The notes beneath the pieces were generated by a model. The model searched no databases and was not told where the DNA came from. It worked only from the letters and a program-made list of their open reading frames with translations. A stretch of 64,000 bases of DNA from Halanaeroarchaeum sulfurireducens (GTDB taxonomy: Archaea; Halobacteriota; Halobacteria; Halobacteriales; Halobacteriaceae). Positions 17,038 to 24,617 of the stretch are shown one piece after another. Within the stretch, counting starts at the first letter, position 1; every line of letters begins with the position of its first letter. Made by a program: the position numbers and the translations under genes. Where the stretch lies: NCBI RefSeq assembly GCF_001011115.1, contig NZ_CP008875.1, positions 60,257-124,256 of the forward strand. The letters run 5' to 3'.

Positions 17038-18264
17038 ATGGATGAGTGTAGGCTCTGTGGAGAAACACGCGAGCTACAGAACAGCCACATCATCCCTCGA
17101 TTTGTGATTCGGTGGATGAAGAAGTCTGGTCCGACCCCCTTTCTCAGAAAAGCGGTTGATCCGAATACTCGGATTCAAGACCATCACGAAAAGCTACTCT
17201 GCGAAGATTGCGAACAGGTTTTCTCCGACTGGGAGGCCAAATTCGCCTCTCAAGTGTTCTACCCGCATATTCGTGGCGAGAAGGAGGAGTTCGAGTACGG
17301 TGAGTGGTTGTACAAGTTTGTTCTATCTGTCTCTTGGCGGCTTCTTGTCTCCGAAATGGCTGTCTGGCACGAAGAAGATCACCCTCAGAATGCGGTCGTC
17401 GAAGAGCGGTTGGAGACGTGGGAAGCGATTTTGCTGGGTGAGAAACCGATCTCGGAGGACCCCTCTCAGCACCACATCTTCTTTGCCGACGAGATCGACC
17501 TAGTCAAGTCAGATCCGGGGGCACCCGAGGGGTTTGAGGTGTATATACAGCGGAACCTTGACGGCACTAGTGTCTACGGTGACGACCAAATCCACGCCTA
17601 TTTCAAATTCCCCAGAATCCTGTTTTTCTCGACGATTGTCCCTCAGGATCCGGGTGGATTCACAGGGACTCGTATCGACGGAGAGGGGATTATCGAGCAA
17701 CCGCAGGAACTGGGTGAGCTATGGGGGAGTTTCCTGTACGGTCGGGCTGAGATATTCGGACAGGTATCGATGTCTGAATCGGAACGTGAGAAGGTACAAG
17801 ACCGTATTCTAGAGGACCCGGAGCGATTTTTCGAGTCGGACTACTTCGAAGCGCAGCTCGCAGAGATGCGGCGTCAGTACGCTGAGCACGACCTCCTGGA
17901 TTATTTAGATGAGGAGGAGTGTCCTGTTTGTTTCACAAATCACAGGAAAGTCGATAGCTTGCCAAACAAGCCGTTGACGAAATCTACTGTTGAGAAACTA
18001 GACGAGCAGCTTCCGTTTGTCCGGGGGACGTTCCCGAATCCGGACGAGGTGGTGGATGAAATTCCGACACATATCACAGATGTGCTGGTAATCTCAACAA
18101 AGGATTCTACGCGTATTCTACAGTTCTACGTCGACCACGGCTGGATTGTCGGTGAGGAACGAGAGCATCCTGAAGAGGTGGAACCGGAAGAATTCGGCCA
18201 AGCAGCTTGGGAGAAGTATTCCGAGGACTTCCACAGGCAAATGCGGCAACGATTCGGCCGTTAG
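17038..18264 (+). CDS. HNH-type zinc nuclease-like protein
   Basis: A 408-residue protein starting at the ATG at 17038; the open frame upstream to 16636 overlaps the divergent gene and is not coding. The start MDECRLCGETRELQNSHIIPRF followed by LLCEDCEQVFSDWE gives the CxxC...HIIP...CxxC pattern of HNH/HNHc-like endonuclease domains. A second CPVCF is found near residue 295. The middle is helical and acidic with no other motif. Proteins with an N-terminal domain like this are often annotated as HNH endonucleases or phage-defence effectors; no partner gene is adjacent. Confidence 0.6.
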   Translation: MDECRLCGETRELQNSHIIPRFVIRWMKKSGPTPFLRKAVDPNTRIQDHHEKLLCEDCEQVFSDWEAKFASQVFYPHIRGEKEEFEYGEWLYKFVLSVSWRLLVSEMAVWHEEDHPQNAVVEERLETWEAILLGEKPISEDPSQHHIFFADEIDLVKSDPGAPEGFEVYIQRNLDGTSVYGDDQIHAYFKFPRILFFSTIVPQDPGGFTGTRIDGEGIIEQPQELGELWGSFLYGRAEIFGQVSMSESEREKVQDRILEDPERFFESDYFEAQLAEMRRQYAEHDLLDYLDEEECPVCFTNHRKVDSLPNKPLTKSTVEKLDEQLPFVRGTFPNPDEVVDEIPTHITDVLVISTKDSTRILQFYVDHGWIVGEEREHPEEVEPEEFGQAAWEKYSEDFHRQMRQRFGR

Positions 18265-18309
18265 ATGCGGCGTCATCGTCGACACTGTACATAGGTGATT
18301 TTGGAGCTG

Positions 18310-18849
18310 TTATGGTACGGCAACGTCCTCGAAGACTCCCTCAAACTCGCCCGGCCCGAGTGTTGGTGACGAGATCAGCCAAGAATCGTCCCCAGTCTTC
18401 CAGTCCTGGCGACGGCGTTGAACCTTGATATACGGAGTCCCAGTGTCGTCATTCCATTTCATCCGGAACTGTTTGCGAAGACTGTCCTCGTGACCGACCT
18501 CAGCGATAACATCGTCACCGTGTGTCTCGAGCCAGCCACGAAGCGGTTCGAAATTCGGCGCAGTAAAGGGATCGTCAACCTCAGATTTGACTTGCTCAAT
18601 CATTGCCCGGAGTTCTGCCGGTGTGAATCGGACAGCTGGTGGGTTTCGGGTGTCGTCTTTGAATTTAGACCGGAATTCGTAGCCGACTTCCGCTTTTGCA
18701 TAGTCTTGAACTGGTTCGACGGTGCTGCCATCCACGATATTGAGCTGGGTAATCCCGTTCCGCCAATCGCCTCGACCGAGTTCCCCATACATGTCGGACT
18801 GCAACGAAGTCGCATCTGTTAAATAAAGATACCGGTAGAATAGGCTCAT
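18310..18849 (-). CDS. Hypothetical acidic protein
   Basis: A 179-residue protein, not recognised. Composition is typical for a halophile (acidic, few lysines) and the frame is free of stops, while the opposite frame reads like a shadow. Segments of note are FTPAELRAMIEQVKSEVDDPF and a tryptophan-rich end (RRRQDWKTGDDSWLISSP). It is convergent with the HNH gene. No domain or partner can be named. Confidence 0.5.
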   Translation of the reverse strand: MSLFYRYLYLTDATSLQSDMYGELGRGDWRNGITQLNIVDGSTVEPVQDYAKAEVGYEFRSKFKDDTRNPPAVRFTPAELRAMIEQVKSEVDDPFTAPNFEPLRGWLETHGDDVIAEVGHEDSLRKQFRMKWNDDTGTPYIKVQRRRQDWKTGDDSWLISSPTLGPGEFEGVFEDVAVP

Positions 18850-18969
18850 TCAGGCCACCTTCACGGGTTTGGTCGAGCCTGTGAGTTGTCTTTGTCCAGT
18901 GTCATCGAGGTGGTCTCGGATTATCGGGGACAGCCAAAGCTCCGGAAACGATGGAGGGGCTTCCTCCGA

Positions 18970-19008
18970 TTAACCAACACACCCGATTCGACCCGTTCTG
19001 TTGGTTAT
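18970..19008. repeat. TTAACCAACA-type inverted repeat, copy 1
   Basis: TTAACCAACA (18970-18979) and TGTTGGTTAT (18999-19008) with a 19-nt spacer. It lies before the UDG-fold gene and after a stretch (about 18938-18960) that is shared with copy 2. Confidence 0.7.
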
Positions 19009-19100
19009 CGTCGCGATGCAATCTACTCTCGCAATTGCTATAATAATATCTATAGAATTTCCTATAGCCATTTCTCTTAGAATTCAGTGAGCTGTGGGTC

Positions 19101-20006
19101 GTGACAGCTTCCGACCGCTTGTCGCCGTCGTATTTTGTATCGCTCACGCCCAAAGTCTCAATTGGGGGGCACGAGATTGCTTACCCACGAATGGACGAGA
19201 CGACGGCTCGCGATCTTCTTTCTCTGATTGACCAACCATCGCAGCGCGAGTTACAAGCGTTACAGGAGTCAGCCATCGACGATATCGAGTCGGTTCTGTC
19301 ACAGGCAGGCTTCCCCGTTCAAGCAGAGGTTTGCAGGCGTCTCTCGTACACGTTCTACTACGACTGGGAAACTGACGATCCGGATTACGTGTTGCTGGTA
19401 CAAGATCCGGGGAACCTCCACGAGCGACACCTCTCGGAACTGCGGCCCCACAATCCGCTTGCAGGCGACTGTGCTGCCCGCGATCAGATTGGTGTCTACC
19501 GGGCGTTCGGACAGAGCTGGTTGACTGGCCGCAACGCCGATTTCACCGAACGATTCTTCGAGACGCTTGCGAACCACGATCTCATCTCGCTCCCCAATGG
19601 CTGGCACCAGTACGTCGCCTCTGGGCAGTTCTACCACGACTTCTACCTCGGTGATGTAGTGAAATACCGTGTCGACGGGTTTGGAACGAGGGAGGAACGT
19701 GTATCGTATCACGCGCTGCTCGAGCGAGAACTCCAAGCGCTCGATCCGGAGGTGGTGTTCTCCTTTGGCGGCAACGCGTGGCCGGCACTTCGCCGGCACA
19801 CGTCACCGGAGCCCGTTGTAGAGACGGATGCTGATCCAGCTAGTGTGATGGACATTCACGGAACGCTGCATCGGATCAGCGATCCCGTCGATACCTACGT
19901 GCTTCCCTTAGCGCATATGAGTGGGCAAGTCTGGTGGCGGTTCCCGCCCGACGAGTACATCGCCCGGCTCAGTACCGCACTCCAGGTCCTCCAGCAGCAT
20001 AGATAG
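19101..20006 (+). CDS. Uracil-DNA-glycosylase-fold protein
   Basis: A 301-residue protein from a GTG start. YVLLVQDPGNLH (about 103-114) matches motif A (GxDPG) of the UDG superfamily, VVFSFGGNAWPALRR (about 215) matches the middle strand-helix, and LPLAHMSGQVWWR (about 275) matches motif B (HxSxxxxR-like). Such enzymes excise deaminated bases, and some act on single-stranded DNA in mobile elements. The GQDPG glutamine region is QDPG here, so a catalytic role is plausible but the substrate is open. An inverted repeat of the TTAACCAACA family sits about 95 nt upstream. It faces the lipoprotein gene at its 3' end. Confidence 0.65.
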   Translation: MTASDRLSPSYFVSLTPKVSIGGHEIAYPRMDETTARDLLSLIDQPSQRELQALQESAIDDIESVLSQAGFPVQAEVCRRLSYTFYYDWETDDPDYVLLVQDPGNLHERHLSELRPHNPLAGDCAARDQIGVYRAFGQSWLTGRNADFTERFFETLANHDLISLPNGWHQYVASGQFYHDFYLGDVVKYRVDGFGTREERVSYHALLERELQALDPEVVFSFGGNAWPALRRHTSPEPVVETDADPASVMDIHGTLHRISDPVDTYVLPLAHMSGQVWWRFPPDEYIARLSTALQVLQQHR

Positions 20007-20061
20007 TATCAACGCTAGATTTGGGTCGACAGATTCTCGTGAGTCATCACGGCTTACCCGT

Positions 20062-21018
20062 TCACCCCTCCGTCGTCGTGAGGGTATCCCGTTGGACGAC
20101 GAGCGTTGTCCAATACACGTCGTCTTGGTACCGAACCAGATACGTGCCGCTCAGGTCACCTTTACCGTCTTCGTTGAGCCCGTGGGCCTGTTCGTGTCCA
20201 CGAAACCTGGTTGCGAGCGCCACAAGTGCATCAGACGACGTCTCATCGGGCCCGACAACGTACGGTCCGTCCGTGATCGCCGTCTTGACGATCTCTCGTT
20301 GGGCGTCTGGAAGATCCGTAAGTTCGAACGTAAACCGCTCGCGCATCTGTTGGCCGTACTCGGCGGCCGGTGCCACCTGGTCAGCCGTGTAGCGATAGGT
20401 GTTCAGCGTCGTGTCATACGCGTCGTCGACGACCCATTCGGCTTCAGTCCCATCGTCCCAGATGATATACGAGTACTCCGACTTGGGGATGAGGACGGAT
20501 TGCTCGCGTTCGGCATCCGTATAGAGGAACGTCGTCCCGATCCCGACCGGGTCACCATCAGCGAGTCCGTGCGCGGCAAATTCCTCTTGATCAACTTCGG
20601 GGAGGTCAGCGAACTGGATAGCCTCTGCCTCGGTCACCGAGCCGGTGACGATATCCACCTTCACGGAGTACCTGGTGGCCGGCGTTTTCTCGATCACTTC
20701 GTATGCCAGCTCGTAGACGCCGTCTTGGTAGGCGATATGTTGTTGTTCGGGCAGTGGCGGCCGTGTGGCCTTCGTTGTCGTGCCACCGTCGAGAATCCGA
20801 TCGAACAGTTGTGCCGTTTCGTCGTTGCCTTCAGCAGGGCGGACTGTATAGAGGACCTTCGTCGGGAGTTTTGCGTCGGCAATCGTCGTCAGTTCGAGGC
20901 GTGCTGTAGGGGCTTCTGCAGCGGCGTTGCTTCCACCCAACCCACCGGGACTGGTGCAGCCAGCGACTACTGCGGGGAGGGACGTAGCGGCGGTCGCGAG
21001 GAGGGCACGGCGGCGCAT
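20062..21018 (-). CDS. Tat-exported lipoprotein, function unknown
   Basis: A 318-residue protein. The N-terminus MRRRALLATAATSLPAVVAGC has a twin-arginine start, a short hydrophobic stretch and a lipobox ending in AGC at residue 21, the usual haloarchaeal Tat lipoprotein signal. The mature part is acidic and beta-rich (LELTTIADAKLPTKVLYTVRP ... GTYLVRYQDDVYWTTLVVQ), with no enzyme motif recognised. It would be anchored on the outer face of the membrane. The long opposite-strand frame over this gene (19921-21111) is a shadow. Confidence 0.75.
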   Translation of the reverse strand: MRRRALLATAATSLPAVVAGCTSPGGLGGSNAAAEAPTARLELTTIADAKLPTKVLYTVRPAEGNDETAQLFDRILDGGTTTKATRPPLPEQQHIAYQDGVYELAYEVIEKTPATRYSVKVDIVTGSVTEAEAIQFADLPEVDQEEFAAHGLADGDPVGIGTTFLYTDAEREQSVLIPKSEYSYIIWDDGTEAEWVVDDAYDTTLNTYRYTADQVAPAAEYGQQMRERFTFELTDLPDAQREIVKTAITDGPYVVGPDETSSDALVALATRFRGHEQAHGLNEDGKGDLSGTYLVRYQDDVYWTTLVVQRDTLTTTEG

Positions 21019-21107
21019 AATCGTGATTCCACGGAGACGCTCGAAAAGCCTTGTGTCGGACAGACGAAGACAGCAATAGCTCCGGAAACAGTGGAGGGGG
21101 CAGAATA

Positions 21108-21148
21108 TTAACCAACAAACTCTGTTCCTGATTCGGATTGTTGGTTAA
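21108..21148. repeat. TTAACCAACA-type inverted repeat, copy 2
   Basis: TTAACCAACA (21108-21117) and TGTTGGTTAA (21139-21148), spacer 21 nt, 90 nt upstream of the leftward lipoprotein gene. Preceded by AGCTCCGGAAAC and TGGAGGGG, also found before copy 1. Confidence 0.8.
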
Positions 21149-21523
21149 CAGCCCGTACTTGTCCACTGTCGAGTTCGGACTGTGAACAAGCCGTCCCCTC
21201 AGTATATCGAGATGATGGGTTGTAGTACTGTCTACCTTGTACTGAAACCCCGTCGGGCAATTTTGAGTGGGTTTAGCGTCCCGAATTCGCGGGAATCGGG
21301 GGTCTCTTTCGGCATCTCACGGGAGAGCGCAGCCATCCAGCAAGGCGTTCTTGACACAGGGCTATTCGTATCTCTCATCAGTACTTCCCGAATTTACCCC
21401 GCTTACCCCGTGGTCGAGCAATTTTAGCGAAATAGTGGTGAGTCGGCAGCTCGTCGAGGTATTTTCTACCGTCTCAAATTGGCCCGACGAGGTTCTTCTG
21501 CGATTTGAGCGCGTTATTTTGCC

Positions 21524-21566
21524 TTGCATATCGCGGTTTTCGTCCAAAGAAAGAGGCGATATGCAA
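21524..21566. repeat. Perfect 11-bp stem-loop
   Basis: TTGCATATCGC and GCGATATGCAA enclose a 21-nt loop. It could be an operator, a terminator or an IS remnant. No copy was noticed elsewhere in the window. Confidence 0.5.
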
Positions 21567-21679
21567 TGTGCGAAGGCCGCCGGCTCTCTCAGGCCGAGGG
21601 CCATCACAGGGATATTGGATTCAGAGATATATCAGATTTAGTGGATAGAGTGAACAGATGCATTTCGGTGGTGTCTGTC

Positions 21680-21717
21680 GCCCCCGCGAGGGGGTGGCGG
21701 GGCACATCATGTGCCCC
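21680..21717 (+). promoter_or_regulatory. Leader hairpins before 21727
   Basis: CCCCC-GCGA-GGGGG (21681-21694) forms a stem with a GNRA tetraloop. The same C-run can instead pair with GGGGC at 21699-21703, and GGGGCAC (21699-21705) can pair with GTGCCCC (21711-21717). Three mutually exclusive stems end 10 nt before the ATG. Confidence 0.6.
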
Positions 21718-21726
21718 CGATAGACG

Positions 21727-22167
21727 ATGGCTTCGGAACGAATCAGCGAGAAACGGTCAGCGGATCAAGCAGGAACCAATCCCGACGGTGAGGCTCCGTG
21801 GGCGGATATCGAGGTGACAGTGCCGACCGACCGGGATCACGCGTCGGTCGTCGCGCTCGTGGAGTGTGCTCTCGTCGAGTTGACGCACGAGGCCGTGGGT
21901 GCCGTCTTCGTCTCACGGCAGGTCGGGCGGTCGACGCGCACCCAGTACGTCGCCGTCGACGACGTCGGCGAGCAGTTCCAGAAGCGCCACTTCGACGACC
22001 GGCTGGGCTGGCACGAGACCACCGTCCCTCGACGGACTGTTCGAGACGAGCTCATCACCCAGCTCACGCAGTCAGCATCCCCGATGACGGAGCACCCACG
22101 TGAGGCGGCAGCTAGCGAGCCAGACACGTTCGCGGTGAAGCCAGTTCGAGAACTCCAGGCTCCATAG
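21727..22167 (+). CDS. Hypothetical acidic protein
   Basis: A 146-residue protein, ATG at 21727, preceded by a leader hairpin set. The sequence has a central alpha/beta segment (DIEVTVPTDRDHASVVALVECALVELTHEAVGAVFVSRQ) and a C-terminal unstructured tail. No motif or family recognised. It is followed by inverted repeat copy 3, and its leader type links it to the backbone genes at 45-58 kb. Confidence 0.6.
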   Translation: MASERISEKRSADQAGTNPDGEAPWADIEVTVPTDRDHASVVALVECALVELTHEAVGAVFVSRQVGRSTRTQYVAVDDVGEQFQKRHFDDRLGWHETTVPRRTVRDELITQLTQSASPMTEHPREAAASEPDTFAVKPVRELQAP

Positions 22168-22176
22168 CGGTTAATC

Positions 22177-22218
22177 TTAACCAACATCCCGGTCTGACTC
22201 CGGCACAGTGTTGGTTAA
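22177..22218. repeat. TTAACCAACA-type inverted repeat, copy 3
   Basis: TTAACCAACA (22177-22186) and TGTTGGTTAA (22209-22218), spacer 22 nt, 10 nt after the stop of the gene before it. Confidence 0.8.
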
Positions 22219-22377
22219 CGCTGAGGGCTGGATACACTCCCCCGACCCCACCCGTCGCCCAGTCCCTCAAGGTAGCGTAACCTGGCGGCCGGTCGGCCCG
22301 AACGTTCGTCGCGACGGGTTTTATCGGGCCGCTGGTCGTCGAAGGCCAGTATGGTCGTCGTCGAGCAGGTCACCTGA

Positions 22378-22901
22378 TTGAGCGAGCGCCGCACCCAGAC
22401 CTCGTCCGAGGCGTTCCCGGACGAAGCACTTGTGTCGATTCGGTCGGCCGTCGATGCCGTCCCGGCGAGCGTCTTCGACGGCTCGACGAAACACAGCGAA
22501 ATCGGCGCGTTCGATGCCGCGATCGCCGACGGCCTCCCCCCCCCCAGTACGGGTACGAAGGGGACGCCACCGGCGGCTACAACCCGAACTGCAAGCTCTG
22601 GTCGCATCTGGGCTTCAACTACAGCGTCGACCTCTACGACGCCGACGCCCGCATCGGCATCGAGGTCGAGAAGAGCGATCGGAAAAACGTCAGCGACGAC
22701 CTGCTCAAGTTCCAGAAAGGGCATCGCACCAAGAAGGACGGCCGGCCGAAGATCGAGTTCGGCTGCCTGATCGTGCCGCTGAACTATCTCGGACAACATA
22801 ACCTGTACCAGCACAGTCTGACGAAACTCGACTTCATGAAGGGCGTCCTGTTCATCGACGACGTCGCCGTTATCGGCTATCGCGACCCGCGACCGGACTG
22901 A
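22378..22901 (+). pseudogene. PD-(D/E)XK restriction-type nuclease gene, frameshifted at a C10 run
   Basis: A first frame from TTG at 22378 reads ALVSIRSAVDAVPASVFDG ... FDAAIADGLPPP. At ten consecutive C (22536-22545) the coding sense moves to another frame: QYGYEGDATGGYNPNCKLW, then DLYDADARIGIEVEKSDRKNVSDDLLKFQKG, and it ends at 22899-22901. The segment ARIGIEVEKSD, with an acidic residue upstream in VDLYDAD, fits a PD-(D/E)XK catalytic core, as in BglII-like restriction enzymes. One extra C, or two fewer, would restore one 174-175-residue frame. It may be a sequencing error, a true mutation or a phase-variable tract. No methyltransferase gene is adjacent. Confidence 0.6.
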
Positions 22902-22928
22902 CGCTGTCCGACCTGGCCTGTTTGTCGG

Positions 22929-22940
22929 CGCCGCGAGGCG
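22929..22940 (+). promoter_or_regulatory. Leader hairpin before 22975 (weak)
   Basis: CGCC-GCGA-GGCG, a four-pair stem with a GNRA tetraloop after a T-rich TTTGTCGG. A GCGCGC-rich stretch follows that could extend or compete with the stem. The start codon is 35 nt downstream. Confidence 0.4.
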
Positions 22941-22974
22941 TGCAGCGCGCGACAGCGTGCGCGGCGTGATCACC

Positions 22975-23265
22975 ATGTCTGATCCCAATCCTCGCGACGA
23001 CACAAGTGCCGACTACGAACAGTTCGAGGCCGAACTTCTCGCCCAGGACCGCGACATCGCCGGCGTCGACACGGCGGACGTCGACGACGCGACGGCCCAG
23101 AACCTGGTCAGCGAACTCGTCGACGCGGACGTCGTCACACTCGTTCCCGAGGACCAAGTTCTGGTCCACGAGCCGAGCGGTAACGCGTTCGATTCATCCA
23201 CGCAGCTAGCCGTCTTCCACCAGGGCTGGACGGCCGGCCGCGACGCCGACAAGGAGGGCGAGTGA
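22975..23265 (+). CDS. Small acidic hypothetical protein
   Basis: A 96-residue protein, ATG at 22975 (a GTG at 22957 is also in frame). It is very acidic (DYEQFEAELLAQDRDIAGVDTADVDD) and ends in FHQGWTAGRDADKEGE. No family recognised. It overlaps the zinc-finger gene by a TGATG junction, so the two are probably translated together. Confidence 0.55.
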   Translation: MSDPNPRDDTSADYEQFEAELLAQDRDIAGVDTADVDDATAQNLVSELVDADVVTLVPEDQVLVHEPSGNAFDSSTQLAVFHQGWTAGRDADKEGE

Positions 23266-23600
23266 TGCAGCAGACGCTTACCGGCTGTGCCTTCTGCGAT
23301 GCACCTCCAGGCGCCGAGACTGGCGAGGCACATACCTGGGGACAGGACGAGCGGGTCACCCATCCGGTCTGTGTCGACTGTGCCATCCAGGTGGAGCCGG
23401 ATCCCGACGAGCGTGATCACTTCGCCTGCGACGGGTGTGGGCTCGTCGTCGACGCGCTCGCGGCGCTGACGCGGTTCCGCGTTGAACTCGGACATCTCGA
23501 AGGCCCGTTGCAACTGTGCGAGCACTGTAGCCCAGGCGGGCTCGCGACGTACTGGACGCGCGACCTCAAGGAGCATCTCGTCGCGACGCCGGCAGAGTGA
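23265..23600 (+). CDS. Zinc-finger protein with four CxxC pairs
   Basis: A 111-residue protein starting at the ATG inside the previous stop. Cysteine pairs CAFC, CVDC, CDGC and CEHC, plus histidines (AHTWGQDERVTHP), would bind two zinc ions. I recall close relatives as a conserved small haloarchaeal plasmid family of unknown function. It could bind nucleic acid or another protein. It is followed after 49 nt by the wHTH gene. Confidence 0.65.
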   Translation: MQQTLTGCAFCDAPPGAETGEAHTWGQDERVTHPVCVDCAIQVEPDPDERDHFACDGCGLVVDALAALTRFRVELGHLEGPLQLCEHCSPGGLATYWTRDLKEHLVATPAE

Positions 23601-23649
23601 CCCAAACACTCTTTACTGTTTTTCTGTAAACTGTAATCAAGAACGACCC

Positions 23650-24249
23650 GTGTCACGCACCTCAAACCGCGCCAACGGCGACATCGTCCGGGACTTCCTC
23701 TCGGTCGCGGACCTCCTCGAGGAGCCGCAGCTGGCCCAGCTGTACGCGTATCTCGCTCGAGAGGACGAGGCGACCGTCCAGGATGTGATGGACGAACTCG
23801 AGCTCGCCCAGGGGACGGCCTACAGCTACGCCAACCGACTCGTTGACACCGGCGTCGTCGAGGTCACGCAGGACGAGCAGCCTCGGCGGTACGCCGCTCG
23901 CGAGATCGACCTGACCGTGACGACGACCGCGGGCGACCGGGAGTACACGATCACGCCGGTGCTGATCGACGCGGTCGGCCGTCGCGAAACCAACGGCGAT
24001 ATCGACACCTACATCGACCGCCACGGCGTCGCCGGCCTCGCAACAGCACTCACCTACGCCGTCGCCCGCGAACGCGGCGAGGTGACCCACTGGCTGATGG
24101 CCGAGGATCTCGATATCTCCCCGCTAGCTGCGGAGATGACCCTGCAGGCGCTCCGGCCCGTCGTCCACGAGCACCACAACATCGAGGCTTCGGGCGCGTC
24201 ACTCGACGAACTGGACGTCGACGACGGCGACACAGCTAACGACGCGTGA
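23650..24249 (+). CDS. Winged-helix regulator paired with a PIN gene
   Basis: A 199-residue protein from the GTG at 23650; the longer open frame to 23482 overlaps the zinc gene and is not needed. Residues 15-85 form a winged helix (LAQLYAYLAREDEATVQDVMDELELAQGTAYSYANRLVDTGVVEV). The rest is alpha-helical. It overlaps the PIN-like gene by 4 nt (GTGA). A DNA-binding protein directly before a PIN protein is a typical antitoxin-toxin order, so it may be an antitoxin or autoregulator. The TTTAC/GTAAA dyad at 23612-23632 just upstream could be its operator. Confidence 0.65.
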   Translation: MSRTSNRANGDIVRDFLSVADLLEEPQLAQLYAYLAREDEATVQDVMDELELAQGTAYSYANRLVDTGVVEVTQDEQPRRYAAREIDLTVTTTAGDREYTITPVLIDAVGRRETNGDIDTYIDRHGVAGLATALTYAVARERGEVTHWLMAEDLDISPLAAEMTLQALRPVVHEHHNIEASGASLDELDVDDGDTANDA

Positions 24250-24617
24250 GCGCGCTCCACATCGCCGACACCGGCCTGTTCGTCGCAATGGGCCAGCCGT
24301 CGAACAGCCGTTACCAGGCTGTTCGGCGATTCGCTCGCCGGAACGACATCACCTTCGTCCTCCCTGAACGGATGTGCGACGAGTTGGCCGTCGACGACCC
24401 TGACGTCGAGGCACCGCCCATCGACGCCGCGATCGACGAGGAGTGGACAACAGTCGCGTCGCCGCCCAAGTTTTCTGATTCCATCGTCTCGCGGGCGATG
24501 GACGGTGTGCAGCGGTACATCGAGAACTCTTTTCACGGATCAACCAATCACGTTCAGCGTGAACGGGGATTCGAGCGAGAGTACCAAGCGCCGGGCGCAG
24601 GAGCTCTTGGAACGTAG
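24246..24617 (+). pseudogene. PIN-like toxin gene, 3' end replaced
   Basis: Reads LHIADTGLFVAMGQPSNSRYQAVRRFARRNDITFVLPERMCDEL, the start of a PIN-like RNase domain (first Asp in the ADTGLF strand, Glu in PERMCDEL), through about MDGVQRYIENS (near 24530). From there the frame becomes low-quality sequence (RERGFEREYQAPGAGALGT) and overlaps the start of the RecQ gene, which is read in another frame. The distal aspartates expected in a complete PIN domain are missing. It was probably cut when the RecQ segment joined here. The upstream wHTH gene is intact. Confidence 0.6.

Larger units (their letters stand above)
21019..21726. other. 708-nt intergenic region with three structured signals
   Basis: No convincing gene; the short frames around 21182-21817 do not look like halophile proteins. 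It contains inverted repeat copy 2 (21108-21148), a perfect 11-bp stem (TTGCATATCGC at 21524-21534, GCGATATGCAA at 21556-21566) and the leader hairpin of the next gene (21680-21717). The rest looks like decayed sequence. Confidence 0.5.

Noticed and set aside
19921..21111. 396-codon rightward open frame
   Set aside because: Lies opposite the Tat lipoprotein gene and is rich in Arg and Cys, unlike halophile proteins; a shadow frame.
21182..21641. Short rightward frames in the 21 kb gap
   Set aside because: Unlike halophile proteins and in competing frames; more likely decayed sequence.
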